DNA of 8,064 bases from Solirubrobacteraceae bacterium (GCA_025935735.1 JAICUS010000260.1:1-8064), one strand, 5' to 3'; shown: positions 1 to 7,201, numbered from the stretch's first letter. Notes: generated by a model not told the origin, from the sequence alone. Numbers and translations are program-made.

Positions 1-675
1 CACACCGCGTTCGCCGGCCACGCCGACCGCGACGGCGGCCTGCAGCGCCACCTCGCCTGGCCCGACGCCGCGCTCCATCCCCTCCCCGGCGACTTCGACG
101 CGACGACCGGCGCGCTGCTGGAGCCGCTCGGCGTCGCCATCCACGCCTTCGACCTCGGCCACGTGCAACTCGCCGACACCGTCGCCGTCCTCGGCTGCGG
201 GCCGATCGGGCTGCTGATCGCCCAGGTGGCCCGCGCCGCCGGCGCCCGCGTCGTCGTCGCCACCGACCCGCTCCCCCACCGCCGCGAGGCGGCACTCAGA
301 GCGGGAGCGGAGCAGGCCGTCGCGCCGGAGGACCTCCCCGACACGCAGGTCGACGTCGCCTTCGAGGCCGCCGGCGCCCAGCCGGCCGTCGACCAGGCGC
401 TCCGGCTCGCCCGCCCCGGCGCGCGCGTCGTGCTCGCCGGCATCCCGGGCGACGACCGCACGTCGTTCTCCGCGTCGCTCGCCCGCCGCAAGGGCCTGAC
501 CCTCGTGATGGCCCGGCGGATGAAGGCCGTCTACCCGCGCGCGGTCGCGCTCGTCCAGAGCGGCCGGGTCGAGCTCGACTGGCTCGTGACCGACCGCTTC
601 CCGCTCGAGCGCTCCGCCGAGGCCTTCGCCGCCGCCGCCGCCCGGCGCGGCCTGAAAGTCGTCATCGAGCCGTAA
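1..675 (+). CDS. Zinc-type medium-chain alcohol/polyol dehydrogenase, 3' part (5' end outside window)
   Basis: Frame 1 is open from the first base to TAA at 673-675, giving the last 224 residues of an MDR-superfamily dehydrogenase. Such enzymes oxidise an alcohol or polyol in the cytoplasm with NAD(P)+. The visible part starts near the end of the GroES-like catalytic domain. The segment LLEPLGVAIHA (visible residues about 41-51) matches the conserved 'EPLAVALHA' region of sorbitol/threonine dehydrogenase-like enzymes. The Rossmann nucleotide-binding loop GCGPIG follows at about visible residues 65-70. An acidic residue after the next strand (VVATDP) favours NAD over NADP, by family inference. 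The C-terminal fold returns to the catalytic domain with DRFPLERSAEAF and ends in VVIEP, as is usual. The N-terminal zinc-ligand Cys/His region lies outside the window, so zinc binding and substrate cannot be confirmed. L-threonine, L-iditol/sorbitol and other polyol dehydrogenases remain possible. The SpoIIE-type gene begins 87 bases downstream in the same frame. Confidence 0.88.
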   Translation, partial: HTAFAGHADRDGGLQRHLAWPDAALHPLPGDFDATTGALLEPLGVAIHAFDLGHVQLADTVAVLGCGPIGLLIAQVARAAGARVVVATDPLPHRREAALRAGAEQAVAPEDLPDTQVDVAFEAAGAQPAVDQALRLARPGARVVLAGIPGDDRTSFSASLARRKGLTLVMARRMKAVYPRAVALVQSGRVELDWLVTDRFPLERSAEAFAAAAARRGLKVVIEP

Positions 676-727
676 ACGAGCGCAACATGCGGGGTCCACT
701 GTTGGCCGAGCGAACAGCTCCGACCTG

Positions 728-749
728 CGCGTCCCGCCGCCGGGGCGCG
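728..749 (+). other. GC-rich hairpin in the gap before the SpoIIE-type gene
   Basis: Eight-base arms CGCGTCCC (728-735) and GGGGCGCG (742-749) pair with one G-U wobble around a 6-base loop. The hairpin lies 53 bases after the dehydrogenase stop and 13 bases before the GTG start at 763. No T-run follows, so it is not a classical intrinsic terminator. It could terminate the upstream transcript, structure the leader of the next gene, or be a chance product of the high GC content. The rest of the 676-762 gap shows no convincing promoter or strong Shine-Dalgarno. Confidence 0.3.
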
Positions 750-762
750 GATACTCCCTGAC

Positions 763-3363
763 GTGAGCACGCGCCTCGCGCCGCCGCCACGCCGTGCCCG
801 TCGCCACCCGCTGCGGCGCTCCGTGGGCGCGGCGGCCGCGATCGCCGAGGGGCTGCTCGAGCAGCGCGAGCCCGCGCTGGCCCGCCGGCTCTCGGCGCGC
901 GAGCGGCGCACCGAGATCATCGCCGCGGCGCTGTTCGTGGTCGCCGCCGCGATCCCGCCGCTCGTGCTGCCCGAGGCGTTCGAGAGCGTCACGACCGCGG
1001 TGCTGCTCGTGCTCTGCTACGCGATCCTGCGGCGCGTGCGCTTCCAGCTCGGCCCCGGGCTGATGCGGCCGACCGAGCTCGTCTTCGTCCCGATGATCTT
1101 CCTCACGCCGACGCCGTGGGTGCCGGCGCTCGTCGGCCTCGGATCGGTCCTGGGCGAGCTGCCCGAGCTCGTCTCCCGCCGCGCCCACCCCGAGCGGCTG
1201 CTGACCATCCTGGGCGACAGCTGGTACGCGGTCGGGCCCGCGCTGGTCATCGCCCTGGCCACCGGCCGCGGCGTCCACGGGGCCGCCTGGGGCGTGCTCC
1301 TGCTCGCGCTCGCCGCCCAGTTCGCCTCCGACATCGTCGTCACGTCGCTGCGCGAGTGGTTCGGCGCGGGGATCCGCCCGTCGGAGATCGTCGCCGTGCT
1401 CGCGCTCGTCTACCTGGTCGATGCGATGCTCGCGCCGATCGGGTACCTCGCCGTCCTGGCCAGCGACGCGCACCAGTTCGCCTACCTGCTGGCCATCGCG
1501 CCGGGCGCCGTGCTCGGCCTGCTGGCCCGCGAGCGCAGCGGCCGGATCGCCCACGAGCTGGAGCTCGAGCGGGCCTTCCGCCGCTCGACCCGCGCGCTGG
1601 ACGCCCGCGCGGATGACCTGCGCCGCGTCGCCGGGCGCCTGCAGCGCCCGGACCGCCGGCTGGCCGAGACGATGCCCGCGCCGCAGGACCGGGCGGCGCT
1701 GGAGTGGCTCGTGCTGACCACCGTCGTGGAGGCCGTGCAGGCCGACTGCGGGCGGCTGAGCGCGCTGATCGACGAGGAGCTGCGCCCGCGCGTGGTGATC
1801 GGCCGCGCCGAGGCCCTGGGCGACGTGCTCGACGCCGCCGAGGCGGCGCTCGGGCACCAGCACGGCGCGGCGCTCGCGGTGGGCGTCGGCTCGCGCCACG
1901 TGCTCTCGGTCGCCCGCGTGCGCGCGCCGTTCTCCGCCGTCGAGCGCGACCTCATCGAGCACCTCGCCGCCCAGGCCGCGGTCTCGCTGGAGAACCTGCA
2001 TCTGGGTGAGCTGATGCGCCACACCGAGGCCGAGCTGCGGGCGATCCTCGAGGGCGTGGCCGACGCCGTGGTGGCCGAGGACCCCGCCGGCCGGATCGTC
2101 TACTCCAACGCCGCCGCCGACGCGCTGCTGGGCGACGCCCGCGACCTGGCGAGCGGGCTCGACGTCGCGGCGGACGACCTGCCCGGCCGCCAGGCGCTGC
2201 GCGGCCGGCGGGCGAAGCCGCTCGCGGTCCGCCGCGGCCGGCGCTGGCTGCGGCTGAAGGCCACGCCGGTATGGGAGGAGGACGAGCCGCGGCTGGCCAT
2301 CAGCGTCATCGAGGACGTCACGGAGATCAAGCAGGCCGAGGAGGCCCAGCGCTTCCTGGCCGAGGTGTCGCGCGTGCTGGCCAGCTCGCTCGACCCCGGC
2401 GAGACGCTCCCGCAGGTCGAGCGCCTGGCCGGCGAGTGGCTCGGCGGCGCCTGCACGATCGAGCTCTGGGAGGGCATGGCCGGGCTGCCGACCGCCGCGG
2501 TCAACGCCGTCCCCGTGCGCGTGCGCGACGGCGTGGCGGGGATGATCGGGTTCCCCGGCCGCGCGCTCACCCCGCTGGAGCGCACGGTGGCGCAGGACCT
2601 GGGGCTGCGGGTCGGCGCGGCGGTCGACAACGCCCGCCTCTACCGCACGCGCGCGGCGATCGCCCAGACCCTCCAGGCCTCGCTGCTGCCGCCGCTGCTG
2701 CCGGAGATCCCCGGCCTGGAGACCGCCGCGCTCTACCGTCCGGTGGGCGCCGGCAACGAGGTCGGCGGCGACTTCTACGACGTGTTCTCCACCGGCCCCG
2801 GAGAGTGGCTGGCAGTGATCGGCGACGTCTGCGGCAAGGGCGCGGAGGCCGCGGCGGTGACCGCGCTGGCCCGGCACACGATCCGCGCCGCGGCGATGCA
2901 CCGCAACTCACCCGCCGACGTCCTGGAGACGCTCAACGCGGCCATGCTCGCCCAGCGGGCGGGGCGCTTCGTGACCATCGCCTGCGCCCGCCTGGAGCTC
3001 GGCGAGGGCGCCGTCGAGGCGACCGTGGCCTGCGGCGGGCACCCGTTCCCGCGCGTCCTGCGCGCCGACGGCGCGGTCGAGCCGCTGGGCACCAACGGCA
3101 CGCTGCTCGGCGTCCTCGACCAGGTCAAGCTCGCCGACCGCAGCACGCGGCTCGCGCCCGGCGACGCGCTGATCCTCTACACCGACGGGCTCACGGAGGC
3201 CGCCGCTCCCGCCGTGTGGACGCCCGAGCAGCTGGACGGCGTCGTGGCCGGCGCGCGCGGCCGCGCGGCGGAGCGCATCGTCGAGCACCTCGCCGCCGCG
3301 GTCGACGGGCCGCTGCGCGACGACCTCGCGCTGCTGGCGCTGAGAGTTCAGCCCTTGCTGTAG
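763..3363 (+). CDS. Membrane-anchored GAF/PAS/GAF sensor with SpoIIE-type PP2C serine phosphatase domain
   Basis: This 866-residue protein starts with GTG, the first start after the in-frame TAA at 673; GTG at 823 is an alternative, and no strong ribosome site decides. A basic N-terminus is followed by about eight hydrophobic segments (about 51-256), then a charged helical linker to about 311. A weak GAF-like region (about 312-413) follows, with the typical exit helix QAAVSLENLHL. A PAS domain (about 424-520) ends in EDVTEIK, and a second, shortened GAF (about 527-630) ends in AAVDNARLYR. The C-terminal SpoIIE/RsbU-type domain (about 640-866) is complete: GGDFYD (D670), GDVCGKG (D688), CGGHP (757-761), YTDGLTEA (D808) and DDLALL (D853/D854). 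The acidic residues match the Mn/Mg ligands of the PP2C family. Known relatives dephosphorylate a phospho-Ser anti-sigma antagonist and so release a sigma factor; that role is inferred, since no anti-sigma kinase, STAS antagonist or sigma gene is in the window. The stimulus is unknown. The gene end overlaps the minus-strand gene by 16 bases. Confidence 0.93.
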   Translation: MSTRLAPPPRRARRHPLRRSVGAAAAIAEGLLEQREPALARRLSARERRTEIIAAALFVVAAAIPPLVLPEAFESVTTAVLLVLCYAILRRVRFQLGPGLMRPTELVFVPMIFLTPTPWVPALVGLGSVLGELPELVSRRAHPERLLTILGDSWYAVGPALVIALATGRGVHGAAWGVLLLALAAQFASDIVVTSLREWFGAGIRPSEIVAVLALVYLVDAMLAPIGYLAVLASDAHQFAYLLAIAPGAVLGLLARERSGRIAHELELERAFRRSTRALDARADDLRRVAGRLQRPDRRLAETMPAPQDRAALEWLVLTTVVEAVQADCGRLSALIDEELRPRVVIGRAEALGDVLDAAEAALGHQHGAALAVGVGSRHVLSVARVRAPFSAVERDLIEHLAAQAAVSLENLHLGELMRHTEAELRAILEGVADAVVAEDPAGRIVYSNAAADALLGDARDLASGLDVAADDLPGRQALRGRRAKPLAVRRGRRWLRLKATPVWEEDEPRLAISVIEDVTEIKQAEEAQRFLAEVSRVLASSLDPGETLPQVERLAGEWLGGACTIELWEGMAGLPTAAVNAVPVRVRDGVAGMIGFPGRALTPLERTVAQDLGLRVGAAVDNARLYRTRAAIAQTLQASLLPPLLPEIPGLETAALYRPVGAGNEVGGDFYDVFSTGPGEWLAVIGDVCGKGAEAAAVTALARHTIRAAAMHRNSPADVLETLNAAMLAQRAGRFVTIACARLELGEGAVEATVACGGHPFPRVLRADGAVEPLGTNGTLLGVLDQVKLADRSTRLAPGDALILYTDGLTEAAAPAVWTPEQLDGVVAGARGRAAERIVEHLAAAVDGPLRDDLALLALRVQPLL

Positions 3364-3911
3364 GGGTCGACGAACACGTCGTCGACGCGCCAGGCGCCCA
3401 GCGAGGTGAAGCGGAAGCTGACCTGCTGGGAGAGCAGGTTGCCCAGCACGGGCATGACGGCGGACGGCGACCAGCCGGCGCTGCCGAGCACGGTGCCGAC
3501 CGGCAGCTCGTCCTGGTTGCCCAGCAGGTCGCGGAAGACCACGGTGACCACGAGCGGGCCGGAGCCGCCGCGGGCGAAGAAGCGGACGGTCGGATGCGCG
3601 ATGTCGACGCACACCGGGGCCGTCGTGGCGCTCGCGCCGGCCGGCAGCGAGAGCGCGCTTGCGCCCGGTTGGTAGGGGTTGTTGCCGTCCACCACGGCCG
3701 CGCCGCCGGTCAGCGTCCAGCCGGCGCCGCCGTTCTCCAGCGCGCCGTCCGGCGCCGCCTCGTACCAGGCGGGGTCGAGCCACGGCAGGAACGTGTGGGC
3801 GAGCGGCTGGGCCGGGCAGTCGGCGCGCGCGGCGGCCGGCGCGGCGAACAGGAGGGCCAGGGCGAGAATCGGCGCGATCAGGGCCGGTCGAGTGCTGGGG
3901 CGGCACACCAC
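3348..3911 (-). CDS. Secreted beta-rich protein of unknown function
   Basis: From GTG at 3911 the product is 187 residues. It has a Sec signal peptide: basic RPSTRP, then a hydrophobic stretch, with a cleavage motif AARA before D31. The mature part carries the segments FLPWLDPAWYEAAP, ENGGAGWTLTGGAAVVDGNN, CVDIAHPTVRFFARG and WRVDDVFVDPY. The alternating hydrophobic pattern suggests an all-beta jelly-roll resembling carbohydrate-binding modules; this is fold inference, not a recognised family with known function. I recall similar small secreted proteins in Solirubrobacterales. A longer reading frame from ATG at 3974 (208 residues) exists. However, its extra 21 codons include TTG, TCA, GTT, TTT, CTA and GCA, unlike the neighbouring codon use, and would put an unusually long tail before the signal peptide. 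GTG at 3908 is equally possible. Neither GTG has a clear Shine-Dalgarno. The gene lies downstream of the two RTX/MopE genes on the same strand, and its TGA (3350-3348) lies inside the end of the SpoIIE-type gene. Confidence 0.8.
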   Translation of the reverse strand: MVCRPSTRPALIAPILALALLFAAPAAARADCPAQPLAHTFLPWLDPAWYEAAPDGALENGGAGWTLTGGAAVVDGNNPYQPGASALSLPAGASATTAPVCVDIAHPTVRFFARGGSGPLVVTVVFRDLLGNQDELPVGTVLGSAGWSPSAVMPVLGNLLSQQVSFRFTSLGAWRVDDVFVDPYSKG

Positions 3912-4012
3912 CGCCAGCCCGAATGCCCGTAGGCGCGGAAACCAAACCGCGCCGCGCGTTGACAACGCGAACATGTTCGTGCGCTGACCTATCCGTGGCG
4001 CTCGACGCCCCG

Positions 4013-4051
4013 CGGCAGCCGGAGACGCAGCGGTTCCTGCGCCGGCTGTCG
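4013..4051 (-). terminator. Strong GC hairpin just after the RTX/MopE gene 2 stop (possible terminator)
   Basis: On the plus strand, CAGCCGG (4016-4022) pairs with CCGGCTG (4042-4048). CGCAG (4026-4030) pairs with CTGCG (4037-4041) inside it, leaving a 3-base bulge and a 6-base loop (4031-4036). Bases 4013-4015 extend the stem with 4049-4051, including one G-U pair. On the minus strand the hairpin starts within three bases of the stop codon at 4056-4054. No T-run follows, so it would be an atypical terminator or a 3'-end stabiliser. The position is suggestive; the call is an inference. Confidence 0.35.
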
Positions 4052-4053
4052 GG

Positions 4054-5211
4054 CTAGCAGGGCCCCGCGCGGCGGCCGGGCGGCCGGCACAGGAACTCCA
4101 TGCTCGGCAGGCCGGGGGTCGTCAGGCTGTAGCGCAGCTCGCGGCCCACGCGCCGGGCGTGGGTGATCGAGAGCACGATCCGGGCCTGCTTCGGCAGCGC
4201 CCGGCGGCCGAGGACCACGTGCAGGTTCACCGTGCGATGGGTGCGCGGGACGGTCCGCTTGACCCGCTTCGGGCACGCGCGCGCGCCGGTGCAGCTCAGG
4301 GTGATGACCGTGCCGTGCGGGAAGCCCTTGGCCTCGAGCGTCAGGTTGCGCGTGCGGTGGCCGACCTGCCTCCAGGTGCCCGAGACCGACCCGGTGAGCG
4401 GTGGGAACGGGGCGACGATCCCGTCGCAGTTCTCGTCCACCGAGTTGCCGATCGCCTCGAACGCGCCCGGGTGGATGGAGGCGCTGGTGTCATCGCAGTC
4501 CTGCGGGCGCGGGAAGCCGTCGTGGTCGCGGTCGAGGTCGGTCGCGTCGACGCCGTCGCAGTTCTGGTCGATCCCGTCGTCGGGGACGTCGGCGACGCCG
4601 GGGTGGATCGCCGGGTTGGTGTCGTCGCAGTCGAACGGGAAGCGGACGCCGTCGAGATCCGCGTCGCCCTGGACCTCCTCGCACGAGCTGCGCGTGTCGG
4701 CGTCGTCGCTGATCGCGGTGTCGTGGCCGTCGCCGCAGTTCACCGTCTCGGCCTGCCCGTCGCGCGCGACGAGGTTGTCGTCCCCCGGGCCGCCGAGGAA
4801 CGTGTCGACGCCGCCGCCGCCGAACAGCCCGTCGTTGCCGCCGTTGCCGTTGAAGATCACGGGGACCTTGACGTTCTGGTTCACCGACGCGATGTCGTTG
4901 CCGTCCCCGAGGTCCAGCTCGATCCTCGTCACGCCCAGCAGCGGGCAGTCGACCGCGTTGCCGTCGGAGTGGCCGCTGCCGTCGCCGACGAACACGCAGC
5001 CGGGGTCGGGGCCCACGCCCGTGCCGAACTGGACCAGCCGCAGGGTGCTGCCCGTGGAGAAGATCGCGATGTCGCTCGCGTCGGTCGGGGTCCCGACGCG
5101 GTAGGTGACGACCCCGGTCGCCGGATCGAAGCCGAAGAAGCCGAACGCGTGCGCCGAGCCCGGCGACAGCGCGGCGATGACCAGCGAGAGCAGGAACGCG
5201 CGCTTCAGCAT
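4054..5211 (-). CDS. Secreted RTX/MopE-type metal-binding protein, paralog 2
   Basis: The protein has 385 residues from ATG at 5211, chosen because a clean signal peptide follows directly ([10 protein letters not shown]..., cleavage after SAHA at about 22) and AAGAAGGG lies upstream. The ATG overlaps the previous stop as ATGCTGA, so translation is probably coupled. The order is: N-terminal beta-rich region (23-98); LDLGDGND, then three RTX-like nonapeptides (122-148, e.g. GGGGVDTFL); a linker with Cys159 and Cys177; two 38-residue MopE-type units (183-220 and 227-264), each with an Asp/Gly loop, a DCDD core and an NCDG end; and a C-terminal domain (about 279-385) with Cys307, 313, 375 and 385, the last being the final residue. 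RTX repeats bind Ca2+ in known proteins. The MopE motif is described as a putative metal-binding motif; which metal is bound here is unknown. The protein is probably extracellular or cell-surface. I found no catalytic motif, so a structural, adhesive or metal-buffering role is a guess. An open frame continues upstream of 5211 across the other paralog, but this is a GC-rich shadow. Confidence 0.88.
   Translation of the reverse strand: MLKRAFLLSLVIAALSPGSAHAFGFFGFDPATGVVTYRVGTPTDASDIAIFSTGSTLRLVQFGTGVGPDPGCVFVGDGSGHSDGNAVDCPLLGVTRIELDLGDGNDIASVNQNVKVPVIFNGNGGNDGLFGGGGVDTFLGGPGDDNLVARDGQAETVNCGDGHDTAISDDADTRSSCEEVQGDADLDGVRFPFDCDDTNPAIHPGVADVPDDGIDQNCDGVDATDLDRDHDGFPRPQDCDDTSASIHPGAFEAIGNSVDENCDGIVAPFPPLTGSVSGTWRQVGHRTRNLTLEAKGFPHGTVITLSCTGARACPKRVKRTVPRTHRTVNLHVVLGRRALPKQARIVLSITHARRVGRELRYSLTTPGLPSMEFLCRPPGRRAGPC
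4420..4665 (-). repeat. Two MopE-type 38-residue units in paralog 2
   Basis: The units cover residues 183-220 and 227-264, each 38 residues long on a 44-residue pitch. Shared positions are the acidic DxDxDG loop, DCDDT, IHPG and an (I/V)D(Q/E)NCDG end. The two Cys of each unit probably form a disulfide, by inference. The conserved layout matches the 'putative metal-binding motif' (MopE) family as I know it. Confidence 0.8.
4768..4848 (-). repeat. Three RTX-like nonapeptides in paralog 2
   Basis: The units [18 protein letters not shown] and GGPGDDNLV cover residues 122-148. They fit the Ca2+-binding GGxGxDxUx pattern of RTX beta-rolls. Three units are near the minimum for a short beta-roll turn. 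Confidence 0.75.
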
Positions 5212-6404
5212 TCGCGGCCCTTCTTGGCCCCCGGGTCGCGGCACGTGGTGGTGAGCGCCGGCAGGTCGCCGATCCTGATGCGGTAGGCGTACGTGCGCCC
5301 GACGAAGCCGCCGGCCGTGATCTTGAGCGTCACCCGCGTGCCGCGGCGCAGCTTGGCGTGGTGGAAGAAGCGCACCAGCGACGTCGGCGCCAGGTCGCGC
5401 TTGACCGTCACCTTCTTCGTGCCCTTGAACGGGCAGCCGCCGCCCTTGCAGGTCGCGGCGATGTGCGCGCCGGCCGGCGCGTTGCGCACCACCAGCGCCT
5501 GCACGCGGGTGAACCGCGCGCCGAACTGCCAGCGGGTGACGACCAGCGAGCGCAGCAGCGCGAAGTGGTCGGCCCTGCCGTCGCAGTTCTCGTCGACCTT
5601 GTTGCCGCGGATCTCGATCGCGCCCGGGTGGACGCCGGCATTGGCGTCGTTGCAGTCGATCGGGACCGGGAAGCCGTCGCCGTCGCGGTCGAGGATCAGT
5701 GCGTCCGACCCGCTGCAGTCCTCGTCGACGCCGTTCTCGGGGATCTCGACGGCGCCCGGATGGATGCCCGGGTTGGCGTCGTTGCAGTCGGCGCCGGAGG
5801 CGAACCCGTCCGCGTCGCCGTCGATGCCGCGCTCGCACTCGGCGAGGATGTCGGTGAAGTCGTTGCGCGCCCGGTCGTTGCCGCCGCCGCAGGCGATGCG
5901 CTCGGCGTTGCCGTCCAGCGCCTGGATGATGTCGTCCCCGCCCTCGCCGAAGTAGTCGTCGACGCCGCCCCCGCCGTCGAGCGTGTCGTTGCCGTCGCCG
6001 CCGTCGAGCACGTCGTTGCCGCCGCCGCCGGTCAGCGTGTCGGTGTCGGCGCCGCCGGCGATCGCCAGCGGCGTCGTGACGTTGAGGGTGTTCAGCACGT
6101 CGTCGCCGGCGGCGAGGTCGATCGAGAAGCTCCCCACCAGGCCGGTGCAGGTCACCTGCGCGCCGGTCGCCGTGCACGGGGGGTTGGTGTCGGTCGCGAT
6201 CGCCCCGGCATTGAGGCTCGTGATCGTGTAACCGGTGGCCGACTGGGAGATGGTGAGCTGGTTGGCGGCCGCGTCGCCGGTGATGGTGATCTCGGCGGGC
6301 CGGTCCGCCACGGCCCCGTTGAAGCTGACCGTGGTGGCGGCGAGCGCCGGGCTCGCGGTCGCGGCCAGCGCGCACGAGGCGAGGAGGGTCAGCCGCAACA
6401 GCAC
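5205..6404 (-). CDS. Secreted RTX/MopE-type metal-binding protein, paralog 1
   Basis: The protein has 399 residues from GTG at 6404. The upstream AAGAGG with 8 bases to GTG and the immediate signal peptide ([10 protein letters not shown]..., cleavage after PALA at about 22) support this start. An ATG seven bases earlier is out of frame. The order is: N-terminal beta-rich region (23-116); five RTX-type nonapeptides (117-161, e.g. [18 protein letters not shown]); a linker with Cys172 and Cys190, the same 18-residue spacing as in the partner; two 38-residue MopE-type units (195-232, 239-276) with DCNDAN cores and an EDCSG or ENCDG end; and a C-terminal domain (about 288-399) with Cys319, 324, 388 and a final Cys399. 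Known RTX repeats fold as Ca2+-bound beta-rolls outside the cell, so an extracellular or wall-associated Ca2+/metal-binding protein is likely. Its function is not recognised. Its TGA (5207-5205) lies within the ATG of the downstream paralog. It is divergent from the 6455 gene across a 50-base gap. Confidence 0.88.
   Translation of the reverse strand: MLLRLTLLASCALAATASPALAATTVSFNGAVADRPAEITITGDAAANQLTISQSATGYTITSLNAGAIATDTNPPCTATGAQVTCTGLVGSFSIDLAAGDDVLNTLNVTTPLAIAGGADTDTLTGGGGNDVLDGGDGNDTLDGGGGVDDYFGEGGDDIIQALDGNAERIACGGGNDRARNDFTDILAECERGIDGDADGFASGADCNDANPGIHPGAVEIPENGVDEDCSGSDALILDRDGDGFPVPIDCNDANAGVHPGAIEIRGNKVDENCDGRADHFALLRSLVVTRWQFGARFTRVQALVVRNAPAGAHIAATCKGGGCPFKGTKKVTVKRDLAPTSLVRFFHHAKLRRGTRVTLKITAGGFVGRTYAYRIRIGDLPALTTTCRDPGAKKGREC
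5577..5822 (-). repeat. Two MopE-type 38-residue units in paralog 1
   Basis: The units cover residues 195-232 and 239-276. They have the same 38-residue length and 44-residue pitch as the pair in the neighbouring paralog. Each has an Asp/Gly-rich loop, DCNDAN, HPGA(V/I)EI and a VDE(D/N)C end. The two units resemble each other closely ([12 protein letters not shown] against [12 protein letters not shown]), which points to internal duplication. Confidence 0.8.
5922..6056 (-). repeat. Five RTX-type nonapeptides in paralog 1, with a 27-base DNA period
   Basis: Residues 117-161 read as five nine-residue units with Gly and Asp at the calcium-loop positions. At the DNA level, near-identical 27-base units start at 5971 and 5998 (both begin CCGCCGTCGAGC and share GTCGTTGCCG), matching the nonapeptide period. 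This is protein-coding repetition, not a CRISPR or intergenic repeat. Confidence 0.8.
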
Positions 6405-6415
6405 GGCGCCATCCT

Positions 6416-6440
6416 CTTGCCTGCGGCGCGCCGGTGCAAG
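6416..6440. promoter_or_regulatory. Nested inverted repeat between divergent genes (possible operator)
   Basis: CTTGC (6416-6420) and GCAAG (6436-6440) flank the 8-base palindrome GGCGCGCC (6425-6432), nearly on the same centre (offset by half a base). The site lies within the 50-base gap separating the GTG at 6404 (-) and the ATG at 6455 (+), so a bound factor could affect both. I could not identify -10/-35 elements for either gene here. Arms are short and chance is a real alternative. Confidence 0.25.
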
Positions 6441-6454
6441 TAACTTCAGGGCAC

Positions 6455-7201
6455 ATGCGCGTCTGCCTAGTGGTCGTCCTGCTGCTCGGCGTGCTCGCCG
6501 CGCCGGCCGCGGCGGACACCGAGCCGCTGCCCGCGGGCACCACGGTGGTCCCGCGCGACGGCCAGGCGTGGACGGCGCTCGGGTCGCAGACGTTCGTCGC
6601 CTACATCGGCGACTACGACGAGCTGCCGGACGAGCTCGCGTTCGCGGTCGCGAGCGATCCGGCGACCGGACCGGATGGTCTGTTGGCCCACCCGATCGCC
6701 CGCTACGCCGCGCCCGCGCAGCCCGGCCATCCCGGGATCTACGCCGCGTCCCCCGGCCTCGGCACGCCCGGCACCTACTACTGGCAGGCGACCTACGCCG
6801 ACGACGAGGAGGACGACGTCTACGCCTCGGAGGTCCGGACGCTCACGGTCGTCGCGCCGCCGCCGCCCGACGTGCCGCAGCCGGTGATCCCCTACCTGCC
6901 CCCGCCGGCGGCGCCCCCGGCCGCCACGCCGCGCCCGCCCGACGCCCGCACGGTGCGGATCGCCGTCCGCCGGGCGATCCACCGCGCCACGCACATGATC
7001 GGCCGCAGGATCGTCTACCGCTGCGCCCCCACGCCCGCCGCCGCGGCCTGCAAGCCCTCCTGGCGCGACGTGCGCTACCGCTACCGCGGCACCTTGCGCC
7101 TGACATTCGGCGCGAGCACGATCACCGCCACGTTCCGGGGCAGGCGCGTGCCGCGCGGGCACGGCCACGCCCGCGCCGTCACTTGGGCGACCACGGTGTA
7201 G
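6455..7201 (+). CDS. Secreted protein with Ig-like region, Pro-rich linker and basic C-terminal domain
   Basis: From ATG at 6455, preceded by CAGGG at about 5 bases, the product is 248 residues. GTG at 6434 would add seven residues ahead of the signal peptide and is less likely. The signal peptide [20 protein letters not shown] is cut before D21. Residues about 21-133 look like an Ig/fibronectin-type beta-sandwich: ...[19 protein letters not shown]... then a final strand LTVV. Residues about 134-163 are a Pro/Ala-rich linker. Residues 164-248 form a basic, beta-rich domain with Cys190 and Cys199 and the segment [20 protein letters not shown]. It resembles C-terminal modules of other actinobacterial exported proteins only in general style. 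No catalytic motif and no sortase or lipobox signal is visible, so function is unknown. It is divergent from the RTX/MopE pair and ends 108 bases before the GH35 gene, whose candidate -35 overlaps its TAG. Confidence 0.82.
   Translation: MRVCLVVVLLLGVLAAPAAADTEPLPAGTTVVPRDGQAWTALGSQTFVAYIGDYDELPDELAFAVASDPATGPDGLLAHPIARYAAPAQPGHPGIYAASPGLGTPGTYYWQATYADDEEDDVYASEVRTLTVVAPPPPDVPQPVIPYLPPPAAPPAATPRPPDARTVRIAVRRAIHRATHMIGRRIVYRCAPTPAAAACKPSWRDVRYRYRGTLRLTFGASTITATFRGRRVPRGHGHARAVTWATTV

Noticed and set aside
2271..3932. A 553-codon plus-strand frame overlapping the SpoIIE-type gene end and the secreted-protein gene.
   Set aside because: It is Arg/Ala/Gly-rich with no recognisable motif, while the overlapping frames encode intact SpoIIE motifs and a signal-peptide protein.
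3959..3964. Plus-strand TTGACA as a -35 promoter element.
   Set aside because: No -10-like sequence follows at 15-19 bases, and it would point into the 3' end of minus-strand genes with no plus-strand gene to serve.
3968..3979. LexA/SOS box.
   Set aside because: The half-sites CGAAC and GTTCG are only two bases apart; the known box needs four. It is kept only as a generic palindrome.
5971..6024. 27-base direct repeats as a CRISPR or mobile-element repeat.
   Set aside because: The units are contiguous with no spacers, and they encode the RTX nonapeptides in frame.
5358..6443. Long plus-strand open frames opposite the RTX/MopE genes and other GC-rich antisense frames.
   Set aside because: Their products are low-complexity Ala/Val/Arg/Asp strings without motifs, which is expected opposite GC3-biased genes. 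The minus-strand proteins carry clear families.
4054..6543. One continuous minus-strand open frame of 829 codons spanning both RTX/MopE genes, which could suggest a frameshift fusion.
   Set aside because: Only its C-terminal 385 codons look like protein. The upstream part is Arg/Pro-rich shadow sequence from the other frame of the 399-residue gene. Both genes have their own signal peptide, start and stop.
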